A program made the position numbers and the translations under genes. A DNA stretch of 64,000 nt, from the NCBI GenBank assembly GCA_022579005.1, contig MU401598.1:1-64000 (forward strand), given 5' to 3'. Shown here piece by piece: positions 50,297 to 62,200 of the stretch. The stretch is from Poronia punctata. Taxonomy: Eukaryota > Ascomycota > Sordariomycetes > Xylariales > Xylariaceae. Below the pieces are notes generated by a model. That model did no database searches. It was not told the DNA's origin and saw only the letters and a list, made by a program, of their open reading frames with translations. Each line of letters begins with the position of its first letter. The stretch's first letter is position 1.

Positions 50297-50333
50297 CGTC
50301 CAAAAGAGGCTAGCCGATTCCCTCTTTTGGACG
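50297..50333. repeat. Perfect 13-bp inverted repeat with 11-nt loop
   Basis: CGTCCAAAAGAGG (50297-50309) is followed after 11 nt by its exact reverse complement CCTCTTTTGGACG (50321-50333). It sits in a gene-free stretch about 100 bp before the minisatellite. It could be a transcription terminator-like hairpin, a footprint of a small element, or a head-to-head remnant of inverted-repeat ends. Confidence 0.8.
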
Positions 50334-50444
50334 AAAATCTGCTATTGCCAAGACATTCTGTATTTTATAGAGAGGTTTTCTTGGCATTGGGCACTGCTAA
50401 TAACTACCTAGCCACATAGAATTAGCTACAACATAGCTACAAGG

Positions 50445-51221
50445 TTAGGTTAGCTAAGGTAAGGTCTATGACCTTTAGAATTTACCTGCTATGGCTATGA
50501 CCTTTGGGATTGACCTGGCAGAGCTATAGCCTTTTGAATGACCTACATTAGCTATTATTATTACTATTGGAAATGACCTGCCATGGCTATGACCTTTAGA
50601 ATTGACCTGCTATGGCCATTACCTTTGGAATTTACCTGCTAGAGCTATGACCTTTTGAATTGACTTATATTAGCTATGACCGTTACCTTTTAAGTTGACC
50701 TGCTAGGGCCATTACTTTTAGAATTGACCTGGCAGAGCTATAGCCTTTTAAATGACCTAAATTAGCTATAACTATTACTTTTTAAAATGACCTACTAGGG
50801 CCCTGACCTTTTAAAATGACCTGCTATGGCTATTACCTTTGAAATTTACCTACTAGGGCTATTACTATTACCTTTAAAATTGACTTGTTAGGGCTATTAC
50901 TATTACCTTTTAAAATGACCTGCTATAGCTATGACCTTTAAAATTGACCTACATTACCTACGGCTATAGGAGGTGACTGTAATGGTTATGACTATAAGAG
51001 GTCATTTTGAAAGTTATGACCAAGGGGGGTGAATAAGGGGTTTAGCTTAGGTGATTTCTAGAGCTAAGGGCTAGGGGCGGCGACTAGAAGGGTTATAGCT
51101 ATAAGAGGTGACTAGAGGGGTTATGACCATAGGGGTTGAATTTTAAAGTTAAGGGCTAAAGGTAATAGGTCAGGTGATTTTTAAAGCTAAGGGCTAGGGG
51201 GGTAAGTAGAAAAGTCCTGAC
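50445..51221 (-). repeat. Degenerate minisatellite, left segment
   Basis: From 50445 to about 50955 a unit of roughly 30-45 bp repeats at least a dozen times, consensus near TGACCTGCTATGGCTATGACC followed by TTTAGAAT. A higher-order period of about 214 bp is visible: GACCTGGCAGAGCTATAGCC begins at 50512 and at 50726. After 50960 the words appear in reverse-complement style (GGTGACTAGAAGGGTTATAG), matching the array beyond 54590. It is non-coding. Mutated and less mutated copies coexist. Confidence 0.85.
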
Positions 51222-51224
51222 TAA

Positions 51225-54200
51225 GAGCCAGTTTAGCAACACTTAAAATGCCTTTAAAACTTTTTTATTTTGTAGGACTATATATTGCTTAAAACGCTAA
51301 AATATGCGCTTTTTTTAATTTAGTATAGTAAAAATGCTAAAATTTATAATATATTATTAAAAAGTAAACTAGCAAATTTTTAACTATACTTTTTATATTT
51401 TTAGTATATATTATTATTTTTAGCTATTAAATTAACTAAAAATAGCTTAAGTTATTATAAAATATTAAAAAAATAGCTTTAAAAACTTTTTATTTATAAA
51501 AAGTAAAAAGTTTTTAAACCTTTTTTTTTTATATTAAAATCTATTTAAAATATTTATTTTTTTAATAATATTTTTTAATATAAATAACTTTAAAATAAAA
51601 GCTATATTAAGTAAAGCTATTATAGCTATTAATAACTTTATTAGCAAGTTTATTACTAAAATAAATACTATTATTTAAAAGTTTAAAATAAAAGTAAACA
51701 TTATTAAAAATAACTTTATAATAAACTTTAATTTTTTAGTAAGTAAAGTTATAATAAAATATTTGCTAAAAATATTTATAACACTATATTTTAGTTAAGT
51801 TTATATATAAATAAGCGTATTTTTAATATATTAGTTATTTAAATTAAAAAATATATATTAGTTTTTAATTTATAAAATGTATTAGTATTTGCTAATACTT
51901 AATAATTTTTTTATAAATTTATAAGTAAAATAATACTTAATAGCAAGTAAGCTTTATTTAAAATTACTTAATTTTAATTATTTATAAAGTTTTTAATAAT
52001 ATATTAGCAATAATACTTTTACTTTTTAACTATTTTATATACTTTATAAAAATTAATATTATAGTAAACAAGATTATAAAAAACTTTAAAGTATATTTAT
52101 ATTTTAAAAACTATATAAGCTTTATTAATAGTACTTTAATATATGCTTATATGCTAGCTTGTTAATAAAAAATATATTAGTATTAAAAAAAATATAATAT
52201 TAAATATATTAATAGTAATAAATTTAAATTATATATTTATATATACTTTTAAAAAGCTTAAAAGTTTAATATATAATATAAACGCTATTAAAATTGCTAA
52301 ATTAAAAAAAGGTTTTATAGTACTTAAAAAAATACTATTTAATAAATATAAGATTTCGTTAAAAAAAAGCTATTTATACTTATATTTTAAAGTATATTAC
52401 TATTTTAAAAAATAAAGTATTATAAAAAAACGCTTTAATTTAAAAAAAAAGCTTTTTAATCTTTAGCATTTTTTTTATAAATTAGCATTAAAAAAGTTTT
52501 TAAGATTTTAAAAAAGCGCTTTAAAATTATTTGCTTTTTTATACTTAAATATAGCTTTAAAAAGTAAACTAATATTATATATATAATTATAATACTTTAT
52601 AACTTTATTACTTTTATATATTATAACCTTTTATTAAATAAATAAAATAATAATTAAAAATTTAGCTTAAATATAGCTTTTAATATAATGTTAAAAAGTA
52701 GCAAATAGCTCTATAAAAAGGCTGCAACTTTAACTTTTAACTTTTTTAAGCTATAAAAAGCTATAAATAATAGTTTATTTATAAAGCTTTAAAATAATAC
52801 TTTTAAAAAAAATAAACTGCTTTTAAAACTAAATAGTATAAAATATATAGCTAAACTATTGCTAATATACTAGTAAGCTGCTATAAAGTATTAAAATAAT
52901 AAAAAATATAGCATACTTATTAGCTTTTTAAAAAAATTAAACTTTATAAAAATAAGTTAGTTTTTATATTAATATTTATATATATAAAATAAGTATAAAA
53001 ATATTAAGTATAAAAGTTTTAAATATATTAAAAAGTTAAACTTAGTACTTATTTTATAGCTTTAATAATTATTATATTATTTATACTTTTTTTAATTTAT
53101 AATATTAGTTATATAGCTTTTTTAAGTTTTTATTATAATATAAACATAATACTTATACTATTAAAATAGCATTTTTTTAAAAAGTACTAATATTTGCTAT
53201 AATATGCTTTTTTAATTTTATTTTTATTATAATATTTAAAGCTTATTACTTTTATAAATAAAAGCTTACTATATTATATAGCAAAGTTATAAAAGCTTTA
53301 AGCTAGCTAAGCGTTTTATATTTTTTTTAAATATAAATAAAGCGTTTTTTTTATAATATTTAGTAGGTTTTAGTTTATTTAGTATTAAAGTTATAAAAAA
53401 CAGTATTTTAAATTAAAAATATAGTATAATTAGTAATTAAAGCTTTATAAGCTATAAGATTTTAGCTTTATATTTAATTTTTTAAATAGTAAGTATATAA
53501 GTAATTATTATAGCCTAGTAAGCCTTATATACTATTATAGCTAATTTACTAGTAGTTATATTATTTAAATAAGCTTTTTTATATTAAGCTTATAATAATA
53601 TACTTTTTAAATGAAGCTAATTATTATTTTTATTACTTTTTATATTAAAATAGTGCTTTTAAAAAGCTTTAAGTATAGTAAATCTACTATTTTAATTTAT
53701 ATTAAACCTAGTACTTAAATATTTTATATTAAAAAGCTTTTAATAAGTATTAAATATAATATATTTAGCTATATATTTAGTATTAAAAATGCTATTAAAA
53801 AGGCCTAGTATAAAAGCATATAGGCTATAATTATAAAAAGTATTTTTTATAAAGTTTTAAATAACTTTATAGCTTTGCTTATTACTAACGTTAAGCTATT
53901 AAATAATTAAAATACTTTTATATTTAATATAGTAAAAAGCTAAAATAAATATAATAATAGCTTTATTAGCTTAATTATAAGCTTTTTTAAAGTATAAAAG
54001 TAAAGCTATTTATTTAAATATAAATTTATTATAAATATAAGTTTAAAGTAAGTAGCTAGTTATATTAACTAAATTTTAAAGCTTTATTTTAAGTTAGCAA
54101 TATTAAATATTTATAAATATAAGCATTATAAAAATAACTTACTATATATTTTAACTAATATAATATTTTTAAAGTATTAGCTATAATAGTTAATAAGCTA

Positions 54201-54587
54201 AAGCTTTTATTATTATTGCTAGCGCTGCTATTTTTAATAATATTAAAAATAATATTTTAAATATTTTAAGTAAGTAGTTTAAAGCTATTATATAAAATAA
54301 TTACTACTATAGCAGTAGTGCTTAAAAAATATTTATTTATAATATTATAGCTGCTAAAAATATAAAAAATTGCTTATAAAAAAGCATAAAATATAATTTT
54401 TTAAAAGTTAGTAGTAAGCTAAAGCGTACATAATACTAGCTAAAATAAATAAGCACAAAATATCTTATATTTTTTAATACTTTAATTAACTAGCATTATA
54501 CTTTAACTATATTTAGCTAGAAAAAGTAAACACTAATATATTAAAGTTACCGTGGCCCTCGGAACTTTTTAGCTACTAAACTAGCTT
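51225..54587. mobile_element. RIP-ruined DNA transposon inserted in the minisatellite, 3.4 kb
   Basis: The left end GAGCCAGTTTAGCAACACTT pairs with the right end, whose reverse complement is AAGCTAGTTTAGTAGCTAAA; the differences in the first 14 bases are mostly transitions. Both ends are flanked by TAA (51222-51224 and 54588-54590), a 3-bp target duplication as in PIF/Harbinger elements. The interior is very AT-rich with stops in all frames and no readable transposase. A short GC-richer patch (ACCGTGGCCCTCGGAAC, 54550-54566) survives near the right end. It interrupts the tandem array, so it inserted after the array formed. Superfamily is inferred from ends only. Confidence 0.75.
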
Positions 54588-54590
54588 TAA

Positions 54591-56290
54591 GGTGGTTGAA
54601 ATCTAAAGCTATAACTAAGGGGGGTGACTAGAATGGTTATGGCCAAGGGATGTGACTGGAAAGGTCATGGCCAATAGGAGGTAAAATCTAAAGCTATGGC
54701 CAAGGGGGGTAAATAAGGGGGCTAGGTCAGGTGATTTTTAAAGCTAAGGGCTAGGGGGTTGAAATCTAAAGCTAAGGGCTAAAGGGGTGACTAGAAGGTT
54801 TATGGCCAGGGGTGGTAAAGGGTTATGGCTAAGGGAGGTGAAAGCTAAAGCCATGACTAAAGGGGGTGAATAAGAGGGCTAGGTTAGGTGATTTCTAAAG
54901 CTAAGGGCTAGGGGGTTAAAATCTAAAGCTATGGCTGTAAGGGTGTTAAAATCTAAGGCCATGGCTATGAGAGGCGACTAGAAAGGTTATGACTAAGGGG
55001 TTAAAATCTAAAGCTATAACTAAGGGGGGTGGTTAAGAAGGTTATAGCTATAAGAGGTGAAATTTAAAGCTATAGGGGGTCTAGTTAGGTGATTTATAAA
55101 GCTAAGGGCTAGGGGGTTTAAAGGTTAAATTTAAAGCTAAGGCTAAAGGGGGTGACTAGAAAGGTTATAGCTATAGGAGGTAAAATTTAAAGCTATAATT
55201 AAAAGGGGGTGAATTTTAAAGTTAAGAGCTAAAGGGGGTAGTTAAAAAAGTTATAGCTATAAGAGGTTATTTTTAAAGCTATTAGCAAGGAAGTTAAAAT
55301 TTAAAGCTATAGCTATAAAGGGTAACTAAAAAGGTTAAGGCTTAAAGGTGTTAAGTTAAGTGATTTTTAAAGCTAAGGCTATAAGGGGTAACTAGAAAGG
55401 TTATAGCTAAAAGAAGTAAAATCTAAAGCTATAAAACGTTAAGTTAGGTAATTTTTAAAGCTAAGGGCTAAGGGGTTAAAATTTAAAGTTATAACTAAAA
55501 AGAGTAGTTAAAAAAGTAATAGCTATAAGAGGTAATTAAAAGGGTTATAGCTATATAAGGTAACTAAAAAGGTTATAGCTATAAAGGTTAAATTTTAAAG
55601 TTATAGCTAAGGGGGTAAATAAAAGGACTAGGTTAAGTAATTTTTAAAGTTAAAAGTTAAAGAGTTTAAATTTAAAGCTATAGCTATAAGCTAAAAAGGT
55701 TAAGTTAGGTGATTTTTAAAGCTATAACTTAAAGAGGTGATTTTTTAAGCTATGAGGTAATAAGGTTAGCTAAGGTAATTTTTAAAGCTAAGGCTATAAG
55801 GGGTAACTAAAAAGGTTATAATTAAAGAGGGTAAATTTTAAAATTAAGGGCTAAAAAGGCCAGGCTAGGTTATTTTCAAAGCTATAAACAAAAGGGGTAA
55901 ATTTTAATGCTAAGAGCTAAAAAGGTTAAGTTAAGTAATTTTTAAAGCTAAGGCTATAAGGGGTAACTAAAAAGGTTATAATTAAAGAGGGTAAATTTTA
56001 AAATTAAGGGCTAAAAAGGCCAGGCTAGGTTATTTTCAAAGCTATAAACAAAAGGGGTAAATTTTAATGCTAAGAGCTAAAAAGGTTAAGTTAAGTAATT
56101 TTTAAAGCTAAGAACTAAGAGGTTAAAATTTAAAGTTATAACTAAAAAGAGTAATTAAAAAGGTAATAGCTATAAAAAGTAACTAGAAAGTTTATAGCTA
56201 AAGGGGTTAAAATTTAAAGCTATAACTAAAAGTGTTAAAATTTAAGGCTAAAAGCTAAAAGGTCTAGGTTAGGTTATTTTTAAAGCTATA
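54591..56290 (+). repeat. Degenerate minisatellite, right segment
   Basis: Tandem units near AAGGGGGGTGACTAGAAAGG plus TTATGGCCAAGG, alternating with ATCTAAAGCTATGGCCAAGG. Copies at 54590-55000 keep G and C; copies from about 55400 onwards read GGTAACTAAAAAGG and TTATAGCTATAAG, showing stepwise G-to-A and C-to-T decay. This is the same repeat family as 50960-51221 and is inverted relative to 50445-50955. No coding potential. Confidence 0.85.
55777..56096 (+). repeat. Exact 160-bp tandem duplication within the minisatellite
   Basis: The block from 55777 to 55936 is repeated from 55937 to 56096 with no difference that I can find by eye. Anchor words: GGGTAACTAA at 55801 and 55961, CAGGCTAGGT at 55861 and 56021, and the TTTTAATGC word in the 55903/56063 area. 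Neighbouring units are much more diverged, so this copy is recent. Confidence 0.85.
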
Positions 56291-56298
56291 ACTAAAGT

Positions 56299-59200
56299 AA
56301 TACAACGTATTATAAAGGGACCTATTATAAGGATAAAGTCCTGTAGCCTTAGATTAAATAGCTAGATTAAATAAAAACTAGCGCACTAAGGTCAATTAGT
56401 TAGTAATAACTAATTAACCTAACCTTGCTAAATTCCTTTTTTTTTAAATTATTAATTTACAAAATTTACTACACTACCTTATAGTTCCTTTTACTAAATA
56501 GTATAGTAAGTATATAATTAATATAATTAATTTTAGTTATTTTCTATTTTTTTGCAGTAGCAAATAAGTATAAATTAAAAAGTTTATTGTTTTTTTAAAC
56601 CTTAAAGCTTGATTTACACTTTTCTAAAGGCATAAAGCCCCTCTAAGCAAAGCAACATTATAAAGGTTATTTTTTTAGACCTTTTATAAAGCTATTTAAT
56701 TAAAAAACTAGTTAAAGTTATTTCTTTAAATTTTTTTAATTAATAATAAGTTAATTATACTTTTGCAAAAGCTTTCTTATATTAAACAAAAACCTTATAA
56801 ATAAGTAAAAATTATATAATTTCTTTTAAATAGCTAAAGCTATTTTTATACTACTATATTTAAGTTGTAAATAAAGCAATCTTTTATAGCGCTAACGTTT
56901 ATAGTTATCTTTACTAAGGCCTAATTTATTAAAACGCCTAGCTATACCCTATACGTTATAAACTGCTTATTTTTTTAAACTTATAAAATATAAAAGCATT
57001 ACGCAAAATACTTATTTTTTTAAATTTATACTAAACGTTTTTTTTTACTTTTTATTTATTATATACATTTATTTTTTATATTTTTTTTTAGTTAAGCAAG
57101 CTAAACAAATAAAATAAATAATAATAGCAGCAAAGCTAATAACAACCTTATTATAAGCAATATTAACAAATTAAGTTATAAGTTTTAAACAATTTATACT
57201 ATTAATATATTAACTTTACTAAATTATTACAATTTACTTAATTTTTAAGTACTACTTAAACTTTAATAAAACTTATAAAATAATTTATATACTATAAGCG
57301 CAAAAAATATTAAAAAATAAAAAAATAATAAAGCAATATAGCAAGCTTTAAAACAAAACGTATTTAATTAAAAGCAGTTTTAAAAGCAAACTAATTAAAC
57401 TATTAAGTACTTAATAAATTAAATTAAAAAAGTAAACAATTTTTAAATAAATATAAAATTTAATATAAAGTTTATAATAAGTAAAATAAACTTGTTTATT
57501 TAAACTGCTTAAAGTAAGCTAGCAATACTATAACTATTAACTTTAATATAAGCATATTTAATAAGTTAAAAGCAAGCGTACTTTATACAAAAGCAAGCGT
57601 ACTTTATATAAAAGTAAGCGTACTTTATATAAAATCTAGCACAACTTAATTTAGCATACTTTATATAAAAGCAAGCGCGCTTTATAATTTAAAAACAAAT
57701 TTAAGTAATATAACTAGCATAAAAGCTAAAAATAAAAATAGTATACTTATAACCTACTTAGTAAGCGTTTAAACTTTACATATTTAAAATAAATATATTA
57801 TATAAAAAAATTTTAAACTTTAAAAGCCTTTTTTTAAGCTTAAGCTAAGCTAACAACTTTTATAAAAATAATAATACTTTATTATAAGTTAACTTTTAAT
57901 TAACTAATTATATACTTTTTAAAAATAACTAACTTTAAATTTAATTTATAAAGCTTTTAACTTAATAATCTTTAGTTTAACTTTTAACTAAACTAGTAAT
58001 AATAAACACTTTAAAAAATTATTTTAACTACTTAAAAAAAACCTAATTTTTTATATTATATATATAGTTAAAACTTAAACAAAAACTATAATAAAATAAA
58101 TAGTAAGCAAAAGCTTTTAAAAAAGACTTTAAAAAAAACCTAAGCAATAGCAATAATAATAGCCCCTTATAAAAACTATTAAAACTTATAAAGCTATAAA
58201 AACTATTAAGTTTACAAAAACTATTTAAAAGCAATAAATACTTATACTATAATTTAATATTGCTATTTAGCAATAACTTTAACAATTAAAAAAAAAAATT
58301 AAAAAAAAAAATATTAATACTTTTATACTTAACTTTAAAAATCTAAAAAACTTTAATTAAGTAAATAAAAGATTTAAAACTATTTATATAAACGTATAGG
58401 CCTTTATTAATAAAATTAATACTATATTAAAAAATACTAAAAGTAGCACTTATAAAAGCTAGTTAGTATAGCTATAGCTTACTTTATTAAGTAAAGCTAT
58501 AGCTTATTAATAAAATTTAGTTTTTACTATTAAAAAAAAAACACTTTTAAAACAAAAGTATTTAAAAAATAATAAACTAACTTAGCTAACATTTTACTAT
58601 AGCCTTAAGCATTGCTACTAAAAAAAGCAACCTTTTATAGCTTAAGCTTAAAAATATTATATATAATAAAAACGTATTAAAAAAATACTTTTAAAAAAAA
58701 CTTAAATATACTAAAGCAAGTTACTTATTAGTAAGCAATAATTTTAACTAAATAAAAGTGATTATAGCTATATAGTTAATAATAAACCTAGCTTTAAAGC
58801 AAAATATATTTATACTTAACTAAAAAAAAAGTTTTAGCAAATATTTTAAATTTTTTGCTTATAAAAAAGCAATACTTTTATTAGCAGCTAAATTTATATA
58901 CTTTTAAGTTTAAAAAAAAAAAACAAGCAAAGCAGCTAAATAACTTTTTTAAAAACTAATTAAATAATAAAAGCAATAATAAAACTAAAGGCTGCTAGCA
59001 AAATAAACGCAAAAAAAGCTATAATTACAATAAAAGTTAAAATTGCAACAATTGCAATTATTATAAAAATAACTATAAAAAAAACAAATACTAATTTAAA
59101 GATTAGAAAAAAAACAAAAATAAACCTTAAAACAAAAATAAAAATAAACCTTAAAACAAGAACAAATCTAAAAATAAAAATAAAAAAAAAAACTATTTAA

Positions 59201-62200
59201 ACCTAGCAAAAAAAAAAAAGTTAAACTATAAATCTAACTTAGCTAAAAGCTTAACAAATTTATTAAAAAAAACCTTTTTAAATTTAAAGTTAAACAAGGT
59301 ATTTATAGTTATTAACTATAATATATATTATAAATATTATAATAGCATATTTTTAAACTTAAAAAAAAAAAAACGCTATAGCTAAAAGTATACTTAAAAA
59401 CTTATAAAGTTTTGCAACACTTTTACCTTAAAGCTACCTAGGCTAAATTACATAAAATACAACTAATCTTTTAAGTTACAAAATTAACTATTTAAGCACT
59501 TAAAAAAATGCTAAAAAAAAACAAATAAAAAACCTAATTTAAAACTTAATAATAAAGTTTATTTTGCTAGGTCTAATAAATTAAAAATCCTAAGACTACG
59601 CATTTAAGTTATAACCCCTTTAAAAACCTAAACAAAAAAACTTATTAGTTAATCTTAATACTTTTACTTATACATCCTAGTTTGCACAAAGCCTAAATTT
59701 ATAAAAATAACTATTTATTTTAATATTAAAATAAGTTATAACATTATTACTTATAACTTATTAAATATAACTATATATACTACTAAAAAACAGTTAAGCA
59801 AAGTTTAAAGTATTAATAGTAAATAAATTAAATATATTAAATAAGCTACTTTAAAAATATATATAATAAAAACAAGTAAATTTAAAAACAAATAAATTAA
59901 ATTTATAGTATTTATATAAGTATTAAATAAAATTATAAAACTTTAAATACTATTAAAAACTAATTTTAATAATACTTATAAAGCTAAAATCGACTTTAAA
60001 ACCTAAACTATTATATTTAACGCTATAAAAAGTTTTAATACTCTTTTTATAATTTAATTAAAGTTATACTTTTATATTTAAAAAGTAATGTTAGCTTATA
60101 AAGTACTATTAAAACTAAAAAAAACCTTATTAGCTTTAACTTAATATAAATTGCTACTATTAAACTAAAATTTTACTTTTAAATTAATATATAAAAATAC
60201 TATTTTTTTGTTTATAAAATTAACTACTTTAAATATTATAATTATAGCTAACTTATTATCTAAGCTAAAAAAAGTTAAAAAAAGTATAAAAGTAAGTATT
60301 ATTAATAAATAAACTAAAATTAAAGTATAAAAAGCTACTTAAAAAAAATGTTTAAAAGCTATAGTAGTAGTAGCTATAATATTATAAATACTTATACTTA
60401 TTAAAGCAACTAGTAAAGTAAATATTGCTAATAATGTTTTTATTAAATACTTAATTAATTTTAAAATATTAAACTTACTTATATATATAGCTTTAGCTAC
60501 TAAAAAATACTTTACTTTAAGTAAAAAAGTATAAAATATAATAACTTAACTAAAAATTATTAAAGTTTTTAATACTAAAACTAATTAAGCTAAAAATAAG
60601 AAAATAAGTAACTTTAAACTTAAAGTAATTAAATTTTTATTAACTATAAAAATTTAAAAGCTTTTTAAAACAAAAGAAATTGCTAAGCTTAATAAATAGT
60701 TTATATATGCTAAGCTAGATTTTGCTGCTAGCAAAATTATTTAAATTTTAAAAGATTTTTTAAAAATTTAAACTAATTAAAAAATTATTAATATTTTAAA
60801 AAAAAACTAAATAAAAATACCTTTAGTAAATAATTAGCAATAAATAAAGTTAAATAGTTAACTTTACTTTTTTAGCGCTAAAAACTAAGCAATTATTAAT
60901 AAGGTTTTTAATAAGCTATATAAGCAAAATTAAATAAAATAAGTAAATAAACTAAGCCTTTTTGCTTATTTAATATTTGTTGCTTATTAATAAGTAAAAA
61001 AAAGTATATAAACTAAACTTATAATAAACTTTTAAGCCTTTAATAAAACAGCCGTACTTAATAACTATTTACTACTTTTATAATTAAAAGTAATTAAATT
61101 AGTTTAAAAAAAACACTATATTATTATAATAAATACTATAGCTTTTTTTTACTAATTTAAAGTTTATTTAAATTATTAAAACTAATTTATAATAATAAGC
61201 TTATAAAAACTAAAACGCTTTATAGTAGCACTTATAAAATTTTATAACTTATTAGCATATATTTAATATTTTATAAACTAAATATTAAAACTATATAAAT
61301 TATTTTATAAAGCTTTTATTAATAATATTATTATATTTTTAAATAATAAAACTAGTTACTTAAAATACTTATAAAAAGTATTTAACTTATTTAAATAAAA
61401 ACAAATTTTAATATTACTTAAAAAGTTGTTTTTAAAATATTTTTTTATAAAATTACTAAGCTTTTGCGTTAACTTTTTTAAAATGTTAATAATTAAGCAT
61501 AAGTTAGCTGCTTTTAAAAACTTTATATTTTTAAACAACTTAAAAGCTTTAAAACAATACTTTAACAGTAGCAGATTTTTATAAATATTGCTACTATACT
61601 ACGCTTAATATGCAAAACTTTTATAAAAAAAAAAAACTGCTTTATTAAACAAAAAATATAAAAAAAAAAAAGTATTAAATAGCAATTTAAAAAAATATTA
61701 AGCTTATATTTAATTAACTTATTTTAAACTTATTAAAGCTAAACTTATATTTTTTTAAGCTATATAAAACTTTATTTATAAATATACTATTTTTAAACAT
61801 TATAACTTAGCGCAAACTTTGTTTATATAAGTAAACACTTTACTAAAATAAAAATTTAGCGTTATATTATTTTATACTAAAAAAAACTATAAATAGCAAC
61901 TTAATATATTTATTTTAAACACTTAAATAAAACTAATTATATTTTTAAGCTAGTTATTATTTTAACTAAAGTTAAAATATAAGCTTTTTAAAATAAAAAT
62001 AGCATATATAATATAGGCTTATAAACGCTTTAAAACAATAATTAAAGCTTTAAATAACTTAGTAGTAGTATTAATAAACTATTTAGCTACTAAAAAAATA
62101 TTTAACTAAACTAGCTTTAATACTGCTTTAATAAATAAAGCAAATAAAAAGCTAATTAATATATTAATTTACTTTTTTTAATATAGCTTATAAACTTATT

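Noticed and set aside
61356..61538. Short open frames in the AT-rich blocks (also 58043-58234)
   Set aside because: Lys/Asn/Phe/Leu-rich translations of AT-rich DNA with chance lack of stops; no conserved motif.
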